15,416 nucleotides of DNA from Lachnospiraceae bacterium (GCA_016293925.1 JAEDCX010000062.1:1-15416), one strand, 5' to 3'. Positions 7,802-14,855 are shown, numbered from the stretch's first letter. Notes: a model not told the origin generated them from the letters alone. Numbers and translations are program-made.

Positions 7802-7838
7802 AAATTCAGACTCCCGGACGGGAATCTGAATTTTTTTT
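7802..7838 (+). terminator. Rho-independent terminator of the FNT gene
   Basis: AAATTCAGA (7802-7810) pairs perfectly with TCTGAATTT (7825-7833). A GC-rich inner helix (TCCC/GGGA) closes the loop, and the T run continues to 7838. It begins 23 bases after the stop codon. Confidence 0.92.
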
Positions 7839-7917
7839 GCGGGATTCAGGTGCCAAAAGCCCTTGATATGTATGATAGCTATCATAGGCTCTTGACACCT
7901 GAAACTCTTTGTCCCGC
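7839..7917. repeat. Long interrupted inverted repeat with a palindromic tip
   Basis: Nested arms: GCGGGA (7839-7844) with TCCCGC (7912-7917); TTCAGGTG (7845-7852) with CACCTGAA (7896-7903); CAAAAGCC (7854-7861) with GGCTCTTG (7887-7894), 7 of 8 pairs. The tip carries the perfect 16-bp palindrome TATGATAGCTATCATA (7871-7886). The right side has an 8-base bulge (7904-7911). There is no T tract, no open frame, and it starts directly after the previous terminator. It could be a dispersed hairpin repeat (REP- or MITE-like), a small structured RNA, or a leader element for the gene at 8047. Confidence 0.6.
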
Positions 7918-8031
7918 GGTGTATACAGATCCGGCATAGGATTACTGATTGCGGCAAACAGATTTGTGTAGTAGTATTAAGGTAGTGTATTCAGACAACG
8001 TAGCGTGTCAGGGAAGCGCAAAACGAACATC
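7918..8031 (+). other. Leader region of the three-gene unit; no strong promoter seen
   Basis: Between the hairpin element and the ribosome binding site at 8032. A weak promoter can be drawn from TTGCGG (7949-7954) and TAGTAT (7972-7977), spacer 17, but both boxes are poor. No gene, riboswitch or terminator was recognised here. Confidence 0.3.
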
Positions 8032-8046
8032 GGAAGGAGAGGAACC

Positions 8047-8298
8047 ATGTTAGAATTTAAGTATGACACACAGCTGTTGATCGAAGGAGAAAATCTGGAT
8101 GAGGACGAGATCAACGATTACATCACGGAGCATTTCAAGGGAGACTGCCTGCTGGCAGTGGGCGATGAGGAACTGATCAAGATTCATTTCCACACCAATG
8201 AACCCTGGGACGTTCTGGCATACTGCGCTACACTGGGGGAGATCTATGATATCGTGATAGAAGATATGGACAGACAGTCGAGAGGATTAAAAGGGTGA
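8047..8298 (+). CDS. Small stand-alone protein resembling the C-terminal part of FakA/YloV (DAK-phosphatase family)
   Basis: An 83-residue cytoplasmic protein. ATG 8047 is chosen because GAAGGAGAGG lies at 8033-8042; a start at 8005 lacks such a site. The sequence follows the last segment of FakA/YloV-type proteins: a first strand LEFKYDTQLLI, an acidic helix (GENLDEDEINDYITEHF), GDCLLAVGDEELIKIHFHTNEP at about 32-53 with the typical H-x-H-T-N-x-P string, and IYDIVIEDMDRQ near the end. In FakA this part follows the fatty acid kinase DAK nucleotide-binding domain and is not the kinase site. The nucleotide-binding and middle domains are absent, so kinase activity is not expected. The stop overlaps the next start by four bases (GTGA), so translation is probably coupled. 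The role is unknown; a partner or regulatory domain is possible. Confidence 0.8.
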   Translation: MLEFKYDTQLLIEGENLDEDEINDYITEHFKGDCLLAVGDEELIKIHFHTNEPWDVLAYCATLGEIYDIVIEDMDRQSRGLKG

Positions 8299-8882
8299 CA
8301 CCACAGGAATTACTGGAGATTCTGGCAGTTTCGGAGAAACTGAAATGCTATACCAGACATTCATGGACGTCCAACGGGAGACAGGAGAGCATTGCGGATC
8401 ATAGTTTTCAGCTGGCGTGGATGGCTTTGCTTCTGACGGATGAATATCCTGATCTGGATATGGATCGGGTGATCCGGATGTGCCTGATTCATGATCTCGG
8501 AGAGGCAATGACCGGTGATATTCCGGCTTTCAGCAAATCCGGGGCGGATGAGGCTACGGAAGAACAAATGCTGACTGAGTGGGTTAATACCTTTCCGGAG
8601 CCGGCAGGAACACGGATCCGGTCGCTTCTTGCGGAGATGCGGGAGCAGCAGACCGGGGAGGCACAGCTGTATAAGGCGTTAGACAAAATGGAGGCTGTGA
8701 TTCAGCATGACAGAGCGGATCTTGCAACATGGCTTCCGCTGGAATACGAACTTCAGTTTGCATATGGACGTGAGCAGGTGCAGTGCTCACAATATACAAA
8801 GGCACTGAAGCAGGAAGTGGATAAACTGACAGAGCAGAAAATCAAAGAAGCAGAACGGACGAATCCGTCCGTGCGCAGATAA
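8295..8882 (+). CDS. HD-domain hydrolase, YfbR/HDDC2-like 5'-nucleotidase
   Basis: Metal-dependent phosphohydrolase of 195 residues. The HD motif set is present: His36 (SIADHSFQLAW), His66-Asp67 (CLIHDLGEAMTGDIPAF) and Asp130 (KALDKMEAVIQHD). Arg21 and Trp24 in TRHSW correspond to residues near the substrate in YfbR. YfbR removes phosphate from deoxynucleoside monophosphates; I infer a similar activity here, though other nucleotide substrates are possible. The start is GTG at 8295 inside the stop of the previous gene, with AGAGGA at 8281-8286 as ribosome binding site. The charged C-terminal tail (from about 175) lies beyond the conserved core. The next gene starts 30 bases downstream, so this is the middle gene of a probable operon. 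Confidence 0.88.
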   Translation: MTPQELLEILAVSEKLKCYTRHSWTSNGRQESIADHSFQLAWMALLLTDEYPDLDMDRVIRMCLIHDLGEAMTGDIPAFSKSGADEATEEQMLTEWVNTFPEPAGTRIRSLLAEMREQQTGEAQLYKALDKMEAVIQHDRADLATWLPLEYELQFAYGREQVQCSQYTKALKQEVDKLTEQKIKEAERTNPSVRR

Positions 8883-8912
8883 GATGCGGAAGAAACCCTA
8901 CAGGATAAGAGA

Positions 8913-10232
8913 ATGAATCAAATGAGTGAAGAGGATCTGCGGCAGTTGGAAGCCGCCAATCGAAAACTGAATATTCTCATGGAGAATATGCCGGGAGGCG
9001 TCATCATCTATGAGGCGGATTCCGGCAGAATCCGGGAAGTCAGCCGGAGCCTTCTGGATATGTTCGGCTGCAGTGAAGAGAAGTTCCGGGATCATTATTG
9101 CAATTCTTTCTATCTGCTGATCTACAAGGCGGATCGTGCCAGGGTAAGAGATATGATGGAGCAGCAGATGAATTTCCTGCCGAATGTGGAGATTTCTTTT
9201 CGGACAAGGGATCTGCTGGGGGAGTGTAAGTATATGGAATACCGGGGCAGGGTAGTGACGGAGCCGGACGGCAGCAGAATAGTCTATGCGGTTCTGAGCG
9301 ATGCCAGTGAACGGGTTTTGGTACAGCAGGAACTGCAGCGGATGAATGAGACGCTGTATGTGGAGATGCAGCGTCTCAAACTGTTGCAGGAGGCAGTGGA
9401 TGATATTCCCTTTGACTACAATATCCTGCGGGATGAGATGGAGATATCCCTGAAAAGAACCAAGAATAATCATGTTGTGATTGAAGGCTTCCGGTCAGAG
9501 CGGGAGTATGCCACGCTGATATCGGAGGACACGCTGGAGCAGGCACTCTCTGTTCTTGAAGTAATCACGAAGGAGCCGAAGAAGGGAACCTTGGAATGCA
9601 GGATCCATCTGACGGAGGATCAGCCCTATGTATGGTATCGGATCTATTTCGTCAGTTTCCGGGATCATGACGGACGGATGTCCAGAGTGGTGGGGTGCGT
9701 GAAGGATATATCCGATGAGAAGAAGAATGAAGAGAGTCTTGTCAACCGGCTGAAGATTGATCCGATGACAGGGATTCTGAATAAGACGTCCATGCAGAAC
9801 GTGATCAGTGAATATCTGACGCTGTCCAGACCAACCGATCTGCATGCTCTTTTCATGATCGATACGGATAATTTCAAGGCAGTAAATGATAATCTCGGTC
9901 ATATGATGGGAGACGAGGTCATTCAGATTGTGGCGCGAACTGTGAAAGAAACATTCCGGGATTCCGATTACGTCGGTCGAGTAGGCGGTGATGAGTTCAT
10001 GGCGTTTATGAAGAATACCACGCCGGAGGCCACGCTGAACCGTGCGAGAGCATTGAATGAGTCTATGAGACGGACATTTGAAAAGGACGGTGTCAGCGTA
10101 TCCGTCAGTTGCAGTATCGGGATAGCGTTCTATGCCAAGGACGGAGAAGATTTTGAAACATTGTACCGCAATGCGGATGCCAGATTGTATCTTGCCAAGC
10201 GTAATGGCAAGAATCGGTTTGAATATCAATAG
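8913..10232 (+). CDS. PAS-GGDEF diguanylate cyclase
   Basis: Makes cyclic di-GMP from two GTP. A short coiled stretch (1-21) is followed by a PAS domain (about 22-140, PGGVIIYEADSGRIREVSRSLLDMFG), a linker helix and a second PAS-like region (about 165-275, ending VVGCVKDISDEKKNEE). The GGDEF domain covers about 283-439. The active-site motif GGDEF is at 358-362, metal-binding Asp is in MIDTDNFKAVNDNLGH, and the inhibitory I-site RDSD (349-352) is exactly five residues before it, so product inhibition is likely. No membrane helix or signal peptide is seen, so it should act in the cytoplasm. ATG 8913 has AGGA at 8902-8905. There is no EAL domain, so no hydrolase half. A strong hairpin terminator follows. 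Confidence 0.94.
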   Translation: MNQMSEEDLRQLEAANRKLNILMENMPGGVIIYEADSGRIREVSRSLLDMFGCSEEKFRDHYCNSFYLLIYKADRARVRDMMEQQMNFLPNVEISFRTRDLLGECKYMEYRGRVVTEPDGSRIVYAVLSDASERVLVQQELQRMNETLYVEMQRLKLLQEAVDDIPFDYNILRDEMEISLKRTKNNHVVIEGFRSEREYATLISEDTLEQALSVLEVITKEPKKGTLECRIHLTEDQPYVWYRIYFVSFRDHDGRMSRVVGCVKDISDEKKNEESLVNRLKIDPMTGILNKTSMQNVISEYLTLSRPTDLHALFMIDTDNFKAVNDNLGHMMGDEVIQIVARTVKETFRDSDYVGRVGGDEFMAFMKNTTPEATLNRARALNESMRRTFEKDGVSVSVSCSIGIAFYAKDGEDFETLYRNADARLYLAKRNGKNRFEYQ

Positions 10233-10253
10233 CACAACAGGGTGCACGGAAGA

Positions 10254-10297
10254 GGTCCTGCCGAAACGGTGAAAACCGTTGGGCAGGATCTTTGTTT
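10254..10297 (+). terminator. Strong hairpin terminator after the GGDEF gene
   Basis: GGTCCTGCC (10254-10262) pairs with GGCAGGATC (10282-10290), with one G-T pair. An inner AACGGT/ACCGTT helix closes on a GAAA tetraloop (10271-10274). TTTGTTT (10291-10297) follows. The GCAGG arm and the T tract end the three-gene unit. Confidence 0.85.
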
Positions 10298-10386
10298 ACC
10301 CTGCGGGGCCGGAGGATACGGATCGTGTTAGGGGAAGAAAAGGAGAGACGCAATCCGGAACCGGTTATTGGATTAGGAGATATGTA

Positions 10387-10414
10387 TTGACAAATGATGA
10401 AATCGTGATATTCT
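10387..10414 (+). promoter_or_regulatory. Promoter of the metY-nifS-nifU unit
   Basis: A perfect TTGACA (10387-10392), a 16-base spacer, and TATTCT (10409-10414, 4 of 6) with extended -10 TG at 10406-10407. It leaves a leader of about 140 bases before metY. Confidence 0.65.
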
Positions 10415-10434
10415 ATATTTACATACAAGTATAG
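10413..10434. promoter_or_regulatory. Imperfect palindrome at the metY transcription start, candidate operator
   Basis: A 22-bp sequence with CTATA and TATAG ends and AT at its centre; 16 of 22 positions are symmetric. It overlaps the end of the -10 box and the expected start site, where a repressor would block transcription. Cysteine and Fe-S genes in Firmicutes are often controlled by Rrf2-family repressors (CymR, IscR); that link is inferred only. Confidence 0.35.
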
Positions 10435-10459
10435 TAGGAAGATAGAACAAAAAACAAAA

Positions 10460-10498
10460 GTTGACTTGCCCTGGAATAGAAACGGTAAAAGAGTCAAC
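10460..10498 (+). other. Stem-loop in the metY leader
   Basis: GTTGACT (10460-10466) pairs perfectly with AGTCAAC (10492-10498) around a 25-base loop. It lies in the untranslated leader, 63 bases before the start codon. It matches no SAM riboswitch, T-box or cobalamin riboswitch that I can recognise. The rest of the 10298-10561 gap is A-rich leader without other visible elements. Confidence 0.4.
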
Positions 10499-10561
10499 AA
10501 TAGCAATTGGAATAAAACTACAGGAAAAAGAGCAAAGGTACAACCGGAAAGGAAAGAAAAA

Positions 10562-11848
10562 ATGGCAGATTACAAGTTTGAAACGTTACAGTTACATGTG
10601 GGACAGGAGCAGCCGGATCCGACGACGGATGCGAGAGCGGTACCAATCTACGCAACAACCTCTTACGTATTCAAGGATTCCGCACAGGCGGCGGGAAGAT
10701 TCGGATTGACCGAAGGAGGTAACATTTACACTCGTCTGATGAATCCGACATCGGATGTGTTTGAGAAGAGGATTGCTGCACTGGAGGGTGGTGCGGCAGC
10801 CTTGGCCACAGCGTCCGGCTCGGCAGCCATCACCTACGCGATTCAGAACATTGCAACGGCGGGAGATCATATTGTGGCTTCCACCAACCTGTACGGCGGA
10901 ACCTATAATCTGTTGGCCAATACCTTGCGGGAGCAGGGACTTACCACCACATTCGTGGATCCTTCCGATCCGGAGAACTTTGCGTCTGCAATCAAAAAGA
11001 ATACCAAGCTGCTTTATGCAGAGACCCTTGGAAATCCCAATTCCGATGTCATTGATATCGAGGCGATCTCGGCTATCGCCCATGCGCACGGGATTCCCCT
11101 GATCGTGGACAATACATTTGCAACACCTTATATACTGCGTCCGCTGGAGCATGGCGCGGATATTGTTGTACACTCTGCAACAAAATTCATCGGCGGTCAC
11201 GGCACTGTCATGGGGGGCGTTGTGATTGACGGCGGCACATTCGACTGGGCACAGAATGACAAATTTCCGGGACTGTCCAAGCCCAATCCTTCCTATCACG
11301 GCGTTGTGTTTACGGAAGCATGCGGCAACATTGCCTATATCATGAAGATGCGGACAACGCTGATGAGGGATCAGGGTGCCACCATTTCCCCGTTTAACTC
11401 GTTCCTGTTACTGCAGGGACTGGAGACTCTGTCACTCAGGGTGGAGAGACATGTGGAGAATGCATTGAAGGTGGTTGCATTTCTTCAGAATCATCCGCAG
11501 GTAGAGAGAGTCAATCATCCTTCCCTTGCGGGCGGGAAACAGAAAGAACTATATGACAGATATTTCAAAAACGGTGCGGCATCTATTTTTACCTTTGAGA
11601 TCAAAGGTGATGCGGCCAAGGCGAAGAAATTCACGGAGAGTCTGGAACTGTTCTCTCTACTGGCAAATGTGGCAGATGTGAAATCACTGGTGATCCATCC
11701 GGCATCCACCACACATTCCCAGATGTCAGAGGAGGAACTGCTGCAAACGGGCATCCGTCCGAATACGGTTCGTCTCTCCATCGGTACGGAACATATCGAT
11801 GATATTATCGCAGATCTGGAGCACGGGTTTGCACTGGTGAAAGAATAA
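10562..11848 (+). CDS. metY: O-acetylhomoserine sulfhydrylase (O-acetylhomoserine aminocarboxypropyltransferase)
   Basis: PLP enzyme of the Cys/Met metabolism family that joins sulfide to O-acetylhomoserine to give homocysteine, the direct sulfhydrylation route to methionine. It has 428 residues, the usual MetY length and longer than MetB/MetC (about 380-400). The PLP-binding Lys208 lies in VVHSATKFIGGHG. Other family strings: PIYATTSYVF, YTRLMNPTSDVFE, ASGSAAITYAI, VDNTFATPY and SLVIHPASTTHSQ. ATG 10562 is chosen over the in-frame TTG at 10466 because AAAGGA lies 8 bases ahead (10548-10553) and MADYKFETLQLHVGQ is the normal start. It is the first gene of a unit with nifS (2-base gap) and nifU, tying sulfide assimilation to cysteine sulfur use. 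Cysteine synthase side activity is known in this family. Confidence 0.95.
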   Translation: MADYKFETLQLHVGQEQPDPTTDARAVPIYATTSYVFKDSAQAAGRFGLTEGGNIYTRLMNPTSDVFEKRIAALEGGAAALATASGSAAITYAIQNIATAGDHIVASTNLYGGTYNLLANTLREQGLTTTFVDPSDPENFASAIKKNTKLLYAETLGNPNSDVIDIEAISAIAHAHGIPLIVDNTFATPYILRPLEHGADIVVHSATKFIGGHGTVMGGVVIDGGTFDWAQNDKFPGLSKPNPSYHGVVFTEACGNIAYIMKMRTTLMRDQGATISPFNSFLLLQGLETLSLRVERHVENALKVVAFLQNHPQVERVNHPSLAGGKQKELYDRYFKNGAASIFTFEIKGDAAKAKKFTESLELFSLLANVADVKSLVIHPASTTHSQMSEEELLQTGIRPNTVRLSIGTEHIDDIIADLEHGFALVKE

Positions 11849-11850
11849 AA

Positions 11851-13059
11851 ATGTTACGGGTATCAAAAATGATTTATGCAGATAATGCGGCTACCACGAA
11901 AGTGAGCCATAGAGTGCTGGAGGCCATGCTGCCCTATTGGGAAGAGTACTATGGGAATCCTTCCAGTTTATATGAATTCGGACAAAAAGCAAAAGAAGCA
12001 TTGGAAGACGCCAGAGAGCGTATTGCGAAGTGCATGGGATGTGAGGCAAGGGAAATTACCTTTACCTCCGGAGGAAGCGAAGCTGACAACCAGGCGATCC
12101 GTACCGCTGCAGCAATCGGTGCCGAGGCCGGCAGGAAGCATATTCTCTCAACGGCATTTGAACATCATGCAGTCCTACATACCTTGGAGGCGCTGCGGAA
12201 GGAAGGGTATGAGATTACCCTTCTGGATGTGCATGAGAATGGAATCATAACGCCTGAGCAGGTAGCGGAGGCCATCCGCCCGGACACCTGTCTTGTAACG
12301 GTGATGTATGCCAATAATGAGATTGGAACGATTCAGCCGATTGGGCAGATCGGTGCCATCTGCAGGGAGCGGGGTGTTCTTTTCCATACGGATGCGGTAC
12401 AGGCAGTAGGGCATATTCCCGTGGATGTCAGGGAACAGAATATCGATATGCTGTCTCTGTCAGCCCACAAATTCCATGGTCCCAAAGGAGTAGGCGTATT
12501 ATATGCGCGGAAGGGCATCCGATTAGGCAGTGTGATCTATGGCGGTGCCCAGGAGAGAGGAAAACGCGCAGGAACCGAGAATGTTCCGGCGATCGTAGGA
12601 ATGGCTGTGGCTCTGGAGGAAGCCTGCGGGCGTCTGGCACAGGATACAGAAACCGTAAGGAAACTGAGGGATCAACTGATAGACGGTTTGGGCAGAATTC
12701 CCTATTCGGAACTGAATGGGGATCGGGAGCACAGACTGCCGGGTAACGTGAATTACTGCTTTGAAGGAATCGAAGGAGAGTCTCTGTTGCTTCTATTGGA
12801 CGACAAGGGAATCTGCGCATCATCAGGGTCCGCATGTACCTCAGGATCACTGGATCCGAGTCATGTGCTTCTGGCCATCGGGCGACCGCATGAAGTGGCT
12901 CATGGATCACTCAGGCTGACAATCAATGAAGAGACGACGGAAGCGGATGTGGATTACATGATACAGGCGGTATCCGACGTGGTGGACTACCTGCGGAACA
13001 TGTCTCCCTTCTGGCGTGACCTTGTGGAAGGCAAGAGATCTCATGTCTTTGCACCGTAA
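11851..13059 (+). CDS. nifS: Cysteine desulfurase, NifS/IscS class
   Basis: PLP enzyme that takes sulfur from cysteine as an enzyme-bound persulfide, leaving alanine, and passes it to the scaffold protein and to thiolation enzymes. 402 residues from ATG 11851. PLP-binding Lys207 is in SLSAHKFHGPKG, and the persulfide Cys329 is in a long class I loop, CASSGSACTSGSLDPSHV. DNAATT near the N-terminus and TSGGSEADN are family strings. The start is not settled: ATG 11851 sits 2 bases after metY with only GGTGA as a weak site, while ATG 11869 gives MIYADNAATTK, the usual N-terminus, with GGG at 11858-11860. Both are in frame and differ by six residues. Its place between metY and a NifU-type scaffold supports Fe-S assembly as its main job. 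Confidence 0.95.
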   Translation: MLRVSKMIYADNAATTKVSHRVLEAMLPYWEEYYGNPSSLYEFGQKAKEALEDARERIAKCMGCEAREITFTSGGSEADNQAIRTAAAIGAEAGRKHILSTAFEHHAVLHTLEALRKEGYEITLLDVHENGIITPEQVAEAIRPDTCLVTVMYANNEIGTIQPIGQIGAICRERGVLFHTDAVQAVGHIPVDVREQNIDMLSLSAHKFHGPKGVGVLYARKGIRLGSVIYGGAQERGKRAGTENVPAIVGMAVALEEACGRLAQDTETVRKLRDQLIDGLGRIPYSELNGDREHRLPGNVNYCFEGIEGESLLLLLDDKGICASSGSACTSGSLDPSHVLLAIGRPHEVAHGSLRLTINEETTEADVDYMIQAVSDVVDYLRNMSPFWRDLVEGKRSHVFAP

Positions 13060-13121
13060 ATATCACAGGGCAGGGAAAGAAATACCGGTGTACAGCCGGG
13101 GCGCGGTAGATGGAGGTATAT

Positions 13122-13565
13122 ATGGCACTGTATAGTGAGAAAGTGATGGATCATTTCCGGAACCCCCGCAATGTAGGAGTGCTGGAAGATGCGGACGGAG
13201 TCGGAGAGGTTGGAAATCCGGTCTGTGGCGACATCATGAAGATCTATCTGAAAATAGAGAATGAGATTATTGTGGATGTGAAGTTTGAGACATTTGGCTG
13301 CGGAAGCGCGATTGCATCCAGTTCCATGGCAACGGAACTTATCAAGGGAAAACCTTTGTCGGAAGCTCTGAAGCTGACGAACAAAGCTGTGACGGAGGCG
13401 CTGGACGGACTACCGCCCCAGAAACTTCACTGCTCCGTATTAGCGGAGGAGGCAATCAAGAAGGCAGTCAAAGATTACTATGATAAACAGGGTATCGCAT
13501 ACGATCATGCTCTTTTCCGTGAGTGTGATGATTGCGCCCATTGTGGGAAAACATGCGGGCCCTGA
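13122..13565 (+). CDS. nifU: NifU/IscU-type Fe-S cluster assembly scaffold
   Basis: Scaffold on which Fe-S clusters are built with sulfur from the upstream desulfurase; 147 residues. ATG 13122 has GGAGG at 13112-13116. An in-frame ATG at 13110 overlaps that site and is unlikely to be used. The three scaffold cysteines are Cys35 (NPVCGD, with Asp37), Cys60 (TFGCGSA) and Cys104 (LHCSVLA). ALYSEKVMDHFRNPRNVG is the standard N-terminus. The last 13 residues hold four more Cys (135, 138, 141, 145) in CDDCAHCGKTC, absent from IscU of enterobacteria; similar tails occur in clostridial homologues, as I recall. They could bind metal or a cluster. The stop lies 13 bases inside the mnmA fragment, so the two were probably translated together. 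Confidence 0.94.
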   Translation: MALYSEKVMDHFRNPRNVGVLEDADGVGEVGNPVCGDIMKIYLKIENEIIVDVKFETFGCGSAIASSSMATELIKGKPLSEALKLTNKAVTEALDGLPPQKLHCSVLAEEAIKKAVKDYYDKQGIAYDHALFRECDDCAHCGKTCGP

Positions 13566-13747
13566 TCGCAATGAGCGGCGGCGTGGATTCCAGCGTTGCC
13601 GCTTATCTTATGAAAAAGATGGGATATGATTGTATTGGTTGTACCATGAAGCTGTATGATAACGGGGATGCCGGCGTCCCACGGGAGCATACCTGCTGCT
13701 CCCTGGAGGATGTGGAGGATGCCCGCCTGCGGAACGCATTCCCGTGA
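13553..13747 (+). pseudogene. mnmA: 5' remnant of tRNA 2-thiouridylase gene mnmA
   Basis: 64 codons matching the N-terminus of MnmA, which activates U34 of tRNA with ATP and adds sulfur. ATG 13553 gives MRALIAMSGGVDSSVAAYL, with the PP-loop SGGVDSS at 8-14, followed by GCTMKLYDN and HTCCSLEDVEDAR. After DAR the expected VAxxLGMPxYVxN is replaced by LRNAFP and a stop at 13745-13747. MnmA is normally about 360 residues; the rest of the ATP domain, both catalytic Cys (in E. coli the first is in NPDILCN) and the tRNA-binding parts are missing. No continuation is seen in the other frames before the AraC-family gene, whose stop abuts this one. A working copy would have to be elsewhere. It could instead be an assembly join. 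Confidence 0.85.
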
Positions 13748-14716
13748 TCAGAACGTTATTCCGAAATTGGAATTGATATCTTCAGATTTCCGGGAAGAAT
13801 CTACAGGATCTACCAGCAGATGATTCCGCTTGTACTGTGTCGGAGTGCATTTCAGATAGTGGCGGAACCACTTATTGAAATAGCTGGTAGAGTTGAAGCC
13901 CACCGACATGGCAAGTTCGGAGATGGAAGCAGCCTTCGGACTGTTCTGAAGGATCAGGTTTGTGGACATGTAGATCCGGTACTTGATCAGATACTCAAAC
14001 GGCGTCATCTGCAGTGTTCGCTTAAAGCAACGGCAGCATTCACTCTTGCTGATGTGGATTGCATTCGCGATGGCCTCCAGCGTAACATTGTCCGCGTAAT
14101 GTTCATGAATGTAGGTAAGTGCCTTCTTGGCACGGGCCTCGTCGGAACTGAGCGAATTCTCCCGAATCTTCGGTGCATCAATAATGTACTGCTCCAGCAG
14201 ATGTAACCAGAGCGTGCACAGACAGCCTTTGACGGCAATCTCATACCCGAATTTCTTCTCGTTGTGAATCTCGATCAGATCGGACAGGGTACGAAGCACC
14301 TTTTCCGTATATACTTTGTCTTCGGTCAGCGCCATGTATCGGTAGCCGGCTGTCACCGGGGCAATATATTTGGTACACATATATGTTTCACCGTAGTCAA
14401 ACAGGAACACAGGATGGAAAATGAATACCTGCAGGATGCACTCCGTATCCCCCTGCGGATAAATACTGTGGAGAACATTGGGGGTAACGATGATGCCCTG
14501 CCCTGTGCCGAGTTCGATGGTATCATCAGCAATCTTGTAGAGCACCCTTCCGCTCAGGACGGTGGCAATCTCCATCTCTTCATGCCAGTGCCAGCGGATG
14601 AAGCCTGTCTGTAGTTTGTTGAGATTCAGCTGATATACATCCACGGGATATTCCAGTTTCAAATTCTTCTTATCATGCAGCTGCATGTCATTTGGGGCAC
14701 TCTGGCCGTTTTTCAT
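13748..14716 (-). CDS. AraC-family transcriptional regulator with cupin sensor domain
   Basis: DNA-binding regulator of 322 residues. The N-terminal half is a cupin-type effector domain (HWHEEMEIATVLSGRVLYKI, then GQGIIVTPNVLHSIYP). The C-terminal AraC domain covers about residues 198-300, with two helix-turn-helix units: VTLEAIANAIHISKSECCRCFKR and ISELAMSVGFNSTSYFNKWFRHY, ending TPTQYKRNH. I choose the ATG at 14716 because GGAG lies 9 bases ahead (14726-14729); an in-frame ATG at 14731 has a poorer site. About 20 residues beyond the normal AraC end (LLVDPVDSSRKSEDINSNFGITF) form a non-conserved tail next to the mnmA junction, so the 3' end may have changed in the same event. The effector is unknown; many relatives respond to sugars. 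Confidence 0.92.
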   Translation of the reverse strand: MKNGQSAPNDMQLHDKKNLKLEYPVDVYQLNLNKLQTGFIRWHWHEEMEIATVLSGRVLYKIADDTIELGTGQGIIVTPNVLHSIYPQGDTECILQVFIFHPVFLFDYGETYMCTKYIAPVTAGYRYMALTEDKVYTEKVLRTLSDLIEIHNEKKFGYEIAVKGCLCTLWLHLLEQYIIDAPKIRENSLSSDEARAKKALTYIHEHYADNVTLEAIANAIHISKSECCRCFKRTLQMTPFEYLIKYRIYMSTNLILQNSPKAASISELAMSVGFNSTSYFNKWFRHYLKCTPTQYKRNHLLVDPVDSSRKSEDINSNFGITF

Positions 14717-14826
14717 AATACAAATCTCCATTCCGGAGCATCAGCGACAGACCGAAGGAAATTCTTACATGGATTTCTGTTTCCGGCATCACTGTCTCCA
14801 CATGCAATCTATAACATCTGAGCCCT

Positions 14827-14855
14827 ATTCTACCACAATGTTGACAAAACAACAA
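14827..14855 (-). promoter_or_regulatory. Promoter of the AraC-family gene
   Basis: Minus strand: TAGAAT (14827-14832, 5 of 6) with extended TG (14834-14835), a 17-base spacer and a poor -35 TTGTTG (14850-14855). A leader of about 100 bases precedes the start at 14716. Confidence 0.5.

Noticed and set aside
7839..7917. Inverted repeat as a second terminator
   Set aside because: There is no T tract on either side, and a complete terminator lies directly before it.
10460..10498. SAM riboswitch in the metY leader
   Set aside because: None of the conserved SAM-I or SAM-II core strings is present and there is no terminator/antiterminator pair.
13748..13750. TGATCA at the mnmA/AraC junction as an insertion target duplication
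   Set aside because: No second copy of the hexamer flanks an inserted segment and no transposase or element ends are visible.
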